The notes below the pieces were generated by a model. That model made no database searches and was not told the DNA's origin. It saw only the letters and a program-made list of their open reading frames with translations. A stretch of 64,000 nt of DNA from Antrihabitans stalactiti (GTDB lineage: Bacteria; Actinomycetota; Actinomycetes; Mycobacteriales; Mycobacteriaceae), in the NCBI RefSeq assembly GCF_012932915.1, contig NZ_VCQU01000008.1:276578-340577 (forward strand), given 5' to 3'. Position numbers and translations under genes: made by a program. Positions within the stretch are counted from its first letter, which is position 1. Each line of letters begins with the position of its first letter. Below, piece by piece: positions 1 through 8,806 of this stretch.

Positions 1-128
1 TACCGAACGATGTCGCCGAGTGTGGCTAGAGTGAGGGCCTGGGGCCACCGCATAGACGGGTCGACAAAGAGTAACTCGCGAGTCCTCAAAGCCCTTCCGA
101 TCGCAGACATCCAGATGGGACACCGTTG

Positions 129-1163
129 ATGGCCTTACCGAAGATCGTGAGCTTGTTCTCCGGCGCCGGTGGCCTCGATCTAGGGTTCTATGATACGGGC
201 TACCCGATAGTTCTCGCGGTGGACAATTCTAGTGCGGCTGTAAAAACGCATAAACGAAACTTTCCGACCACTGCCTCGATTATGGCCGACCTCGCGCAGC
301 TAGGGCCGACAGGTGTTCTGGATCATCTCAAGGATCTGCTCATTCCGGGCGAGCGGATCGGCGTTATCGGCGGTCCACCATGCCAGGGATTCTCTCGGGC
401 CAACACGGCCTCGGTTGCAAACGACCCGCGAAACGAATTGCCCCTCCTATATCTGGAAATTGTTGAGGCATTGCAGGCTCGCTACGATGTCCAATTCGTT
501 CTCTTTGAGAATGTATTGGGTATTCGAGACGCGAAACACTCCACCGTTTTTGAGGGAATTTTGTCCAAGTTTGAACAGATCGGCTTTGCTGCGAAGGCGG
601 AGAAGTTCTCTGCCCTGGATTATGGGGTGCCGCAGACGCGAAACCGCATCATAATTTCGGGTTTCAGCGATCAACTGACCGCTGCTGCATTTCTTCCCAT
701 CCCCGTTATCGGAAAAGATATGACAGTCCGATCGGTCATCGGTGCTCTCCCGGCGCCGACGTTTTACTCCCGGGGGCTTCTCGCAACCGATATACCCCAT
801 CATGAGAACCACTGGACGATGCGTCCGCTGTCGAGACGATTTTCTGAGCAGGAGCACGAACGGAGGCCTAGTAGATGCTTTCGGCGCTTAGAGTGGGACA
901 AACCGAGCCCAACGGTTGCATATGGTCATCGAGAGATTCATGTGCACCCCGACGGGCGACGTCGTCTGAGCATTTATGAGGCAATGTTGCTTCAGGGTTT
1001 TCCGTCCGAGTTCGTACTCGAGGGAACGCTTTCCGCGCAAGTCGAACAGGTGTCAAACGCCGTTCCGCCTCCGTTGGCGCGAGCTCTGGCCGACGCAATC
1101 GCGACGGCGATGAGCGCAGCAAGATTCAAGGCGGGCTCAGGTGAACGCCGACTGACCGCCTGA
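129..1163 (+). CDS. DNA (cytosine-5-)-methyltransferase
   Basis: C5 cytosine methyltransferase that would transfer a methyl group from SAM to cytosine in a specific DNA site. All core motifs are visible in order: motif I LFSGAGGLDLGF (about residue 10), motif IV GGPPCQGFS with the catalytic Cys, motif VI ENV, motif VIII QTRNR, motif IX (IYEAMLLQGFP) and motif X SNAVPPPLA. At 344 aa it is a typical monofunctional enzyme with a short target-recognition region between motifs VIII and IX. I chose ATG at 129 rather than the TTG three bases earlier. It is convergent with the nuclease/DruE-like operon. In Druantia type II a C5 methyltransferase (DruM) is a component, so it may protect host DNA for that system. 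It could instead be a solitary methyltransferase. Enzyme class is certain; partnership is inferred. Confidence 0.93.
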   Translation: MALPKIVSLFSGAGGLDLGFYDTGYPIVLAVDNSSAAVKTHKRNFPTTASIMADLAQLGPTGVLDHLKDLLIPGERIGVIGGPPCQGFSRANTASVANDPRNELPLLYLEIVEALQARYDVQFVLFENVLGIRDAKHSTVFEGILSKFEQIGFAAKAEKFSALDYGVPQTRNRIIISGFSDQLTAAAFLPIPVIGKDMTVRSVIGALPAPTFYSRGLLATDIPHHENHWTMRPLSRRFSEQEHERRPSRCFRRLEWDKPSPTVAYGHREIHVHPDGRRRLSIYEAMLLQGFPSEFVLEGTLSAQVEQVSNAVPPPLARALADAIATAMSAARFKAGSGERRLTA

Positions 1164-1375
1164 CGCGCACTACGACCGCGTAGGCAACGACAATGTCGCG
1201 TGCTGCTGGCAATCGTGTGACAAAGTGCAATTATTTCTCGAGCGCACTATTACATCGGTATGGTCGAACTAGGATGGGGAGCAGATTTGGGCTCTCTCTC
1301 ATCAAATCATGAAAGATGGCAATACCTCCGGTGAGCGCCAACATCTGGCAACGACACAGTGAGAATCCGGGAAGC

Positions 1376-2392
1376 TCAGAAATGATCGAATCGACCGACC
1401 GAATGCACCACCGCATAGTCGGTGGCAATGTAGTTTGTTGGAGTTCGCGCCTCAGACTGGCGAGTTTCAACAGGTCGGAGGCCAACAACGCGAACATAAT
1501 CGCCGACCTCTGACTGAACGTGCGGTGGCAGTCGGGTGACCCAGGACGTACCCTCCCAAGTGTTCAGAAGGACGGCAGACGATTCGTTCTCTGCCTTAAC
1601 CATTCGTTCCACGGTTCCTTCAACAGCATCTCGGCGTTTCCACAATCGGAGGGCTTGCCAACTGGGATCACAAATTGGGCGGATTCTGCAGCCGCTGCAA
1701 GTCCGGGGAGATGGTGTTGCTGGTCGAGCGCCGGCCATCCACGCCGAACGAACCCGAACTACGCGTTGCACGGCTTCATCTACTTCGTTGGAATCGACAC
1801 GGAAAGTGGAAAGGCCGTCTTTCAGGCTAAACACGTCAGCGACAGCGGGAAGAACGCCGTAGGTTATGCGTACCAAATGGGCGTACAGCAACATACGGAA
1901 TCGGATCCCAAGATCAGCCTGAAGATCGTTCCGAACATGTTCACCTGTTTTGAGGTCCACTAGCTGCGTGCGATGTCGGTCGATGACGACAACATCCGGA
2001 CGGCCCCAGACGAAAAGCTTTGAGTCTTGCAGAATCGACTCGCAACGAAAGATCGCTGTACCCGAGGCGGATGCGAAAAGGGTGGCCAAACCACGTGCGC
2101 GCCGTTGAAGTCTCATCTGTGTCAATCGACCGGCGCGCAAGCGCGCCACATCGGCGCCCGCCTGCGCAACATTCACAAGGAAGCGATCAACAAGGCCGTC
2201 GCCGCTTACATCGTTTCGCCATTCCCCAGATTCGATCCACAGCTTGAGCGCGGCGTGCGCGATCGAACCCGAGTCAGCCGACATCGAGGCAGGGGGGAGC
2301 GAAGGCGGCCCCCATGTCGGCGCGCGAGCTTGGCACTCTAACAACGCGACCGCAGAGGTGGGTGTTAGCCAGCCCGGCCGAGTGTCGACCAT
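1376..2392 (-). CDS. PD-(D/E)XK (RecB/Cas4-like) nuclease
   Basis: A 338-aa protein with a RecB-family nuclease core. An N-terminal helix carries AHAALKLWIESGE, followed by the metal-binding pair GRPDVVVID and LVDLKTGE (the D...DxK signature, about residues 130-150). A Cys cluster, TCSGCRIRPIC (about residues 228-238), resembles the 4Fe-4S or Zn clusters of AddB/Cas4-type exonucleases. The C-terminal 90 residues look like a small beta-rich domain. ATG at 2392 lies 2 nt after the stop of the giant helicase gene, so the two are almost certainly co-translated. It probably supplies DNA cleavage to the helicase system. A nuclease of this type is not a standard Druantia component as far as I know. 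Specificity is unknown. Confidence 0.8.
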   Translation of the reverse strand: MVDTRPGWLTPTSAVALLECQARAPTWGPPSLPPASMSADSGSIAHAALKLWIESGEWRNDVSGDGLVDRFLVNVAQAGADVARLRAGRLTQMRLQRRARGLATLFASASGTAIFRCESILQDSKLFVWGRPDVVVIDRHRTQLVDLKTGEHVRNDLQADLGIRFRMLLYAHLVRITYGVLPAVADVFSLKDGLSTFRVDSNEVDEAVQRVVRVRSAWMAGARPATPSPRTCSGCRIRPICDPSWQALRLWKRRDAVEGTVERMVKAENESSAVLLNTWEGTSWVTRLPPHVQSEVGDYVRVVGLRPVETRQSEARTPTNYIATDYAVVHSVGRFDHF

Positions 2393-2394
2393 GA

Positions 2395-5300
2395 TCAGCT
2401 CCGGTCGGCCTTCTCTGCAAGTTTACGTACGGCGGCAGGATCACGGTCAAGCACGAAGCTATCAACCGCATAGATTGGGCAACTCGCGCCGAGAAGCTCC
2501 TCAGCGGCTGCGAAGGCAGTTGCCATCCGTGGAGAGATTAAGGCATTCTCGCCATGCTCGGCGGCCTCTAGAGGGTGTCTGACGATCACGGCCTCGCGTC
2601 CGTAAACGTTCGTCTCAAGAACTGCCAATGCCACCGGAACGTCAAATGACGCGACGACCTCGGCTCCGTAACCCTCGGCCCACACGCCGAGCACTGCGCG
2701 CTCCTCGGATAGGCGGTCAGGTAACGGTCGTCCGCGCAGACATCCAAACAAATCTGCCGCAAGCCTCCAATCGAGGAGCGCGTGGTAGGCCATATTTCCG
2801 TAGTCACGCAAGCATCTGTAGCAGGACGAGTTACATATAGATGAGTGCTCTGCCTGTCCGAGCTCTTCCAGATATTGTTCGACCTTGTCGAGAAACTTGG
2901 GTAGCTCAATCGAGGATCCTAGATGGCTGCTGAAACCGGCACCGTTCTCAAGCGTATCCGCGATGAAGGCGAACAACGACGGCTCTCCGTTCTCGAGTCC
3001 CGAATATATTCCTGCAGTCAGTTCAGCCGGCTGCAGGTCGAGGTATGCGGCTGCCACCGTCCGAAGCAAGAACGCCAGGGAATACCAAGCGGCGCGGCGT
3101 CCCTCAGATAGGTCAGGGGAACCTGACGGTTGTCGAGCTGCCCCGTGTAGATTGAGCCGGACTCCTGTGTCAGCGTTGGTAGGCGAAACCGACCCAAGAA
3201 ACATGAAATCGGTTGGCTGAACAGAGCCGAGCGCTACGAGTTTCGGAGCTCCGGTGAGTGAACTGTCGCTGATGTCACCACGGCGGACTGCGTCGACGGA
3301 AACGTATCCGCCCCAGTACCCGTTGTCTTTTCTAAATTCGAATAGCTTGCCGCCTCGATCGTTCAATACAAATCGGTAGCCCGAACCTGAATACGCAACT
3401 GCGTCCCCGATCGGTTCGCGAGCGAGGCGGTCAAGGTCCGTCATGGCACGTGCAGCGGCCGCGCGGGAACTCCACGCAAAGTTACCGTCGAAGTCACGCT
3501 TCCGACCTGCGCGATACCCGAGCGGCTCATACATCGGAATTGTCTGAAACGAACCTGGTTCCGCACCGCAGCGCGGACATGGTCCAGATTCAGCGTCTCG
3601 ATCAGCTGGCCGATCTGCCATGAACGAGCAGACTCGGCAGACGTCGAGTGGACGTAGTTCGCCAAGCGCATCGCCGTCTTCAGCGACCCGCGGACCAGCT
3701 GGCTTGAAGGCTGCGATGCCGACAACCGGATGCACCGATCCGTCTTTCACGAGTTCGCTCGTCGGGGAGAACTGCGAAACTGCCATAGCTGAATCTCGGT
3801 CGATGATGTTTCGCGGCGGCCATGGATACGCAACTGTCGGCCTTTTTAGGTATAGGTAGCGCACTTTAGATGGAAATCCGAACATGGGGAGTAGCCCGTG
3901 TTCGGCAAGTCGTTGGCTCAAGTGCTCCGATCCGGGTTTCGTTACCACCTCGTCGATCTCGCGCACCAACGCGTTCTGGCTTCGATCGACAAACTCATCG
4001 CACTTGGACTCAAGGCCCGATCGCTCGGCTAGCGCGCGCGTTACGTCCGCGAGTGCTTCACGGTGTTGCGACAGCCACGTCTGAACTAGAGCACTGACGG
4101 TCGGCCACTCAACTGCTGCGCCAAATTGGCCATGAGTGTTAGTGCCCACACCCGAGTAACCATCGAGGCTCGCCAACTCGTCTGACAGCCCAGCGAATGC
4201 CATGCGCAGCGATTCAGCGTTAAGGACCCGCTGAAGGATCGATTCTTGGCCAAGCGTCAGATATGGCGCCGGGGTGGCGTCGTTGGTGATCCGGTGTGGC
4301 CGATCGAAGTAGTACTCGTCGTGACTCCGTCCGCGACAGACTGTTAAGGCAATCGCGACGGGTGAATCCCGCCGCCCAGCACGTCCGACACGCTGTTGAT
4401 AGTTAAAGCGACTGGGGGGCATGTTGCCGAGAACGACGGCCTCCAGCGAGCCAATGTCTACCCCCGCTTCCATTGTCGTCGTAACTGAAAGCAGGTCGAC
4501 GGCGTCCGCTAGTTCATGCTGTCCCTCGTCCAGGAACACTCCCTGGAATCGCGCCTGGCGCGATTGCGCATCGAGACGGTCTGTCTGACCAGTCAACTCG
4601 GCGGTAGACAATCGAAATCTTCCGATGTGGTTCGTTGCCTTCCAGCCGTAGTATTCATCCGCAAGTTGAACTGGAACTGAATCGACTGGCAATCGGCGGG
4701 CACATCGGGTGCAAAGGCCCGCCCCTCTATGCAGATGCGGGCGGCGGCATTTTTCGCAGATCCACCATGCCGGCGACGGTGCGCGGAGAACGGCCAACTC
4801 ATCGTTAATCAAGAATTCCTGGACCCCGTTGCTCCATTGTCGAAGTACCCGCTCCTGGACTTCCTCAAATGTCAGCGAGTGTTCTCGTCCAAGGGCTTCC
4901 CAGAACTTCTTCAGTTTGGCTGGTGGGTTGACTGCGGGATTGCGGAGACCAAAGAAGCGTCGCATATCACCTAGTACCCGCAAACTCGAGCGCGCAAGTG
5001 CAACACCAGAGGCTGGCTCTACTGCATCGCTCAGGGTGTCGAACTCGAACGCGAGCCACCCCAAACCTAGCGACTCGAAATCCCTCCCAGCGCCCGAGAA
5101 CAGTCCGTCAAGTACTTCCTCTCGAAGTGACTGATCGATATCCCCGAGCAGGCTTTGTTCAAGAGATCCGAGTTGGGCCCTCGCACGGGGAGGGCCCGCA
5201 GTTCGCCAGTCGTATAGAGCTGGCCACCTTGTAGGTTTTTGAGCGATGATGCGGGTCTTCGTTCGAGGAGGCTCCGTGGCCGCCAGCGATGGCTTCGGAC

Positions 5301-7845
5301 CACCCGGGTTGATTCCCATGATCAACAGCTGGTCGCGCACCGCCAAGGAAAGCGACGATAGCCTTGCCGGGCCTGTAAACCGGCGGACAAGCGATGCAAC
5401 CTCCTCGTCAGTGGAAGTCTCGACGTCTTCCCAGTGGTCACGCAGCTTGTCGAGAGCGTCTCTATCGACTTCACGAAGTGCTCGCACCGCATCTGCTGTT
5501 TCGGATGATCTTTCGCCGTCCACGAATCGTCTACGTGCCGCGTCGATCAGAATCTGGCGGTCTGTCGATTCCCCTAAGGACTCGTGAAGAAGAATCCGAA
5601 GTAAGTCCTGGTAGTGTCTAAGCCCGATTCCAGAGGATAGTTTCGCCGCGTCTTGCCTGCTGTCGGTGAAAACAATCAGCCTTCTCTCTGGCTCCGGAAG
5701 TTGCTGAGCGAGCTCTGTGATCAGGACCTGATTTATCTTTTCGAAACCTGTTCTCATCGTCCGAATGGGCGAGCGCAGCCGTATTGGGTCGGTCAATTCT
5801 ACAGCCCCCCGCTTCGAATACTTGACCTCCCGATCGTCGCTACAGTTCGGGCATTTCGTCGGCAAACCAGGAAGGCGGCTCGGATCGACTTTGTAGTCCC
5901 CGGCGTTTGGGCCCGACCTGTGCCGCTTGACGCTGATCCGAAACGTCCAACCAGTTTGCTTTTTTGGTCCCGCCGTTAGCTCGCCAGTCGATGCATTAAG
6001 ACGGCAGGGAAGAAACGAGAACTCGACATCTCCGCCTTGTGCGGTCCATGTATAACCGACGTCCTCCACCTCGGGTCTCTTGGTCCGCGGCCAGTAGATC
6101 AAGTAGTTACTAGATGTCCTCTCTTGTCCGACCTGGTCAGGCAACTTGCTTAGGTCAGGGATATCCGCTAAAAGCTGGGCACGTAATTCCTTCTGCTGCG
6201 TCACCCCCTCGGCAGTAAAGCCTCCGAGGAACACATCGCCGCAGTTCTGACAGTAAAGCAATTCAAGGACCCGCGCCCCACACTCACACCGAGTTCGTGG
6301 CTCGCCGAACAGCTTTCCAACAGTACGATCTTCGTACGATCCGGAAGGTATGCGATCGCATCGCGAATCGCTGCACGCCCACACGCCGGGAACATTTCGG
6401 AAGAAGAGGTGGCTGCGCATGCGAGGCCAGTCGCCGTCTTCCGATGCAGCGCGAGCAAGCAGACGGTGAACATCAGCTATTCCCTCGGCCTGCACTTTAT
6501 GGGGAGACAGGATTGCTGCCAACTCTGCTTCGGATTTCGCCTCGGTTGTCCGCTGCATTTGACGGTTCGCGTCAAAACGGAACGCATTCTCAAGCGCGAC
6601 TCCGGGAGCGCTCTCAAAGTCGAGCTGCCTTGGATCGGACGGATTCTTCAAGTCACCTTCGAGGAACTCGAAACTTGCGGCGTCTACCCCGAAGAATTGT
6701 TCGAGATAAGCGCGGTCTCTCCTAGCATCTAGAGATGCTGATGCGGCGAGGACGCGCAGTTTCTCCGGCTTGCCCGCTATTCCCAGCCTGTGCTTTAGAT
6801 TTCGTATGAGCAGTGCTACCTCGGTGCCGGCGGTGCCGCGGTATGAGTGCAACTCGTCGACCACTAGAGTAAATCTGTTCTCAGGTTTTTCGAAAAGCCA
6901 TTCCCGAGTGCTCCGGAAGAAATGTGCGTCCCTTTGTCGGAGCAACATCACGTTGAGCATCGAGTAGTTCGTGATTAGAATGTCGGGTGGATAATCCTCC
7001 ATGTCCCACCGCGAAGGCAGCTCGGCACCCCCAAAGCGCGGAACAAAGTATCGATGGCTCTCTTCAGCCGACTTTGCGGCCTGGTCGGCGAGCTTCGCGG
7101 TCTCCCGCATATATTTTGCCAGATTGTCCAGGTTCGGTTTCTGGTCGCGCGCGCCTGTAACCGGCGTCGCGCCAGTGTATCGGCCGAAATAGAACCGGTG
7201 GCCGCGACGATGCTCGTCTAGCCATAGCCTCGCCTCATTGCTGTCGAGGGCATTTCGCAGGCGGATGAGCTGATCATCAACTAATGCGTTCATCGGGTAA
7301 AGAATCATCGCGCGGACGGCAGCTCGTCTCCCGGTTTCTCCGGACCGCTGAGCTTCGAACGATCGACCTGTCATCGACCACCAACGGCGCTCACCCCGCG
7401 CTCCGCTCCCAGTCCACGACCTTGATTCGTCCACTAAACTCGCAATGATGGGTAGCAGAAACGACTCCGTCTTACCCGATCCGGTTCCCGCAGTTATGAC
7501 TACATTCCGGCCGACCGTGGAGCCAAGGATGAGAGACTGTTCCTGGTGAGTGTATAAAGGGCGGCCCGGAGGAATGAGGCCCGTCGTTAGAAAGCTCGCA
7601 CACTCGCCAGGTAATCCAGCGGTTGCAATGGACTCGGCGAGACTGCTAGTGGCGATTTGGTACTGGGGACGAACCTCAATCAGAGGCCGTCTGTAGATTC
7701 CCCCGGGCCGGTCGAACAGGTCGCGCCGCTCGTTCTGCAATCTTTCGTCCGCTAGCCCGAAAGGCGAATCATAGTAGCGAAAGAACGCCTCACGGAGAGC
7801 CTCGAACGTTCCGATTGCATCCAGTTGTTGCATTTTGCTCGCCAT
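2395..7845 (-). CDS. Giant DEAD/DEAH helicase with DUF1998 (DruE-like)
   Basis: A 1816-aa superfamily 2 helicase. Walker A is GTGSGKT at residues 120-126, the DELH Walker B lies near residue 328, and the second RecA domain carries TTTMEAGVDIG and QQRVGRAGRR near residues 1120-1150. The C-terminal third is a DUF1998-type domain with a Cys cluster, CNSSCYRCLRDYGN, near residue 1672. Scattered CxxC pairs in the middle (about residues 505-560 and 1040-1075) suggest zinc binding. Size and architecture match DruE of Druantia and related Lhr/DUF1998 helicases. ATG at 7845 follows a good AAGAAGGG site and lies 10 nt after the previous gene; the nuclease follows at 2 nt. It is distinct from DrmA, which is separately present. 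Helicase identity is firm; the Druantia label is inferred from architecture and neighbours. Confidence 0.9.
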   Translation of the reverse strand: MASKMQQLDAIGTFEALREAFFRYYDSPFGLADERLQNERRDLFDRPGGIYRRPLIEVRPQYQIATSSLAESIATAGLPGECASFLTTGLIPPGRPLYTHQEQSLILGSTVGRNVVITAGTGSGKTESFLLPIIASLVDESRSWTGSGARGERRWWSMTGRSFEAQRSGETGRRAAVRAMILYPMNALVDDQLIRLRNALDSNEARLWLDEHRRGHRFYFGRYTGATPVTGARDQKPNLDNLAKYMRETAKLADQAAKSAEESHRYFVPRFGGAELPSRWDMEDYPPDILITNYSMLNVMLLRQRDAHFFRSTREWLFEKPENRFTLVVDELHSYRGTAGTEVALLIRNLKHRLGIAGKPEKLRVLAASASLDARRDRAYLEQFFGVDAASFEFLEGDLKNPSDPRQLDFESAPGVALENAFRFDANRQMQRTTEAKSEAELAAILSPHKVQAEGIADVHRLLARAASEDGDWPRMRSHLFFRNVPGVWACSDSRCDRIPSGSYEDRTVGKLFGEPRTRCECGARVLELLYCQNCGDVFLGGFTAEGVTQQKELRAQLLADIPDLSKLPDQVGQERTSSNYLIYWPRTKRPEVEDVGYTWTAQGGDVEFSFLPCRLNASTGELTAGPKKQTGWTFRISVKRHRSGPNAGDYKVDPSRLPGLPTKCPNCSDDREVKYSKRGAVELTDPIRLRSPIRTMRTGFEKINQVLITELAQQLPEPERRLIVFTDSRQDAAKLSSGIGLRHYQDLLRILLHESLGESTDRQILIDAARRRFVDGERSSETADAVRALREVDRDALDKLRDHWEDVETSTDEEVASLVRRFTGPARLSSLSLAVRDQLLIMGINPGGPKPSLAATEPPRTKTRIIAQKPTRWPALYDWRTAGPPRARAQLGSLEQSLLGDIDQSLREEVLDGLFSGAGRDFESLGLGWLAFEFDTLSDAVEPASGVALARSSLRVLGDMRRFFGLRNPAVNPPAKLKKFWEALGREHSLTFEEVQERVLRQWSNGVQEFLINDELAVLRAPSPAWWICEKCRRPHLHRGAGLCTRCARRLPVDSVPVQLADEYYGWKATNHIGRFRLSTAELTGQTDRLDAQSRQARFQGVFLDEGQHELADAVDLLSVTTTMEAGVDIGSLEAVVLGNMPPSRFNYQQRVGRAGRRDSPVAIALTVCRGRSHDEYYFDRPHRITNDATPAPYLTLGQESILQRVLNAESLRMAFAGLSDELASLDGYSGVGTNTHGQFGAAVEWPTVSALVQTWLSQHREALADVTRALAERSGLESKCDEFVDRSQNALVREIDEVVTKPGSEHLSQRLAEHGLLPMFGFPSKVRYLYLKRPTVAYPWPPRNIIDRDSAMAVSQFSPTSELVKDGSVHPVVGIAAFKPAGPRVAEDGDALGELRPLDVCRVCSFMADRPADRDAESGPCPRCGAEPGSFQTIPMYEPLGYRAGRKRDFDGNFAWSSRAAAARAMTDLDRLAREPIGDAVAYSGSGYRFVLNDRGGKLFEFRKDNGYWGGYVSVDAVRRGDISDSSLTGAPKLVALGSVQPTDFMFLGSVSPTNADTGVRLNLHGAARQPSGSPDLSEGRRAAWYSLAFLLRTVAAAYLDLQPAELTAGIYSGLENGEPSLFAFIADTLENGAGFSSHLGSSIELPKFLDKVEQYLEELGQAEHSSICNSSCYRCLRDYGNMAYHALLDWRLAADLFGCLRGRPLPDRLSEERAVLGVWAEGYGAEVVASFDVPVALAVLETNVYGREAVIVRHPLEAAEHGENALISPRMATAFAAAEELLGASCPIYAVDSFVLDRDPAAVRKLAEKADRS

Positions 7846-7855
7846 CTCGCCCTTC

Positions 7856-8806
7856 TTAATTCGCGACAGACATGATTTTTAATCGATGACCCAGGCTTTC
7901 AGTGACTTTTTCAGCAATATCACGCGGAATGTTCTCGTAAATCGCATTCTCGGAATACTCGCTTATTGATGGGCTGAGTCCTGAGCACATTCCCAATACT
8001 CTTCGATGACTGTCGGGGAGCGGTACCCCACTGTCGACGTATACCCGACCAATCCAGTCTCGGCCGACTTTGGATTCGGGACGCCATCTAACAAAGTCCA
8101 TTGACATCCCCGTGGATGATAGATAAACGCCTTCTGAATAGCTCGTTCGGAACCATTTGTTCCCGACAAGCAAAGAGTACAGCGCCCGGCCGTTGACTTC
8201 CTGCCGGTACAAGCCACTTCCAGTCCTCGTCGGGTCGTCTACCGAGAATGCTCGCTTTGCCGGGCTCCATCGTTCAATCGGTGCCCCGCTGCGAACGGGA
8301 GGTGGACAAGGCGGTCCTGGTTTCAAAGGCGCCAGGTGGTCGGCTAGTAGCTGATACACCTGGGGAATGAACTGGACGTCCAGCATAGAGGATGCTGCTT
8401 CCAAGTCATAGATGGACAAGTACTCGATAAAGATTGACGATGGCGTCTCAAGGTCGCCGGATCGGGGTACCGCACTTACAGTTCGTCTGAAAATGTCGCT
8501 CCTGTCTGCCGCGTCTCCAAGCAACCGATCAAGTTTCATTGTTCGGCCGCCGACGAGAACCGCATATCCATCACCTGACGGAATTGTTGTTAAGATCGGG
8601 TCGGCGGCCTCCCACGTATCAACTTCCCAGTTCACGTCAAGACGTCCGACCGTCACATTGTCTCGAATCCACCGCCCGACGGCCTGTCGGAGCCTTCGGT
8701 CTGGCGCCGATCCGGATCCTGCGAACCAGCAGACCTGGTCTCGCAGTCTGCGCAGTGAACCTCGCTCGACTTCACTGATCCAGTTCAGCAGCACGTCAGC
8801 GTCCAT
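7856..8806 (-). CDS. Uncharacterised protein (316 aa) of the DruE-like operon
   Basis: I do not recognise a family. The protein is soluble, without signal peptide or membrane segments. It has a helical N-terminus (MDADVLLNWISEVERG) and a Trp-rich middle (NWEVDTWEAADPIL). ATG at 8806 is preceded by AAGGTGG, and the frame overlaps the end of the 676-aa gene by 11 nt, so the two are translationally linked; the helicase starts 10 nt downstream. By position it could be the counterpart of DruF or DruG of Druantia type II, but I cannot confirm this from sequence. Confidence 0.75.
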   Translation of the reverse strand: MDADVLLNWISEVERGSLRRLRDQVCWFAGSGSAPDRRLRQAVGRWIRDNVTVGRLDVNWEVDTWEAADPILTTIPSGDGYAVLVGGRTMKLDRLLGDAADRSDIFRRTVSAVPRSGDLETPSSIFIEYLSIYDLEAASSMLDVQFIPQVYQLLADHLAPLKPGPPCPPPVRSGAPIERWSPAKRAFSVDDPTRTGSGLYRQEVNGRALYSLLVGNKWFRTSYSEGVYLSSTGMSMDFVRWRPESKVGRDWIGRVYVDSGVPLPDSHRRVLGMCSGLSPSISEYSENAIYENIPRDIAEKVTESLGHRLKIMSVAN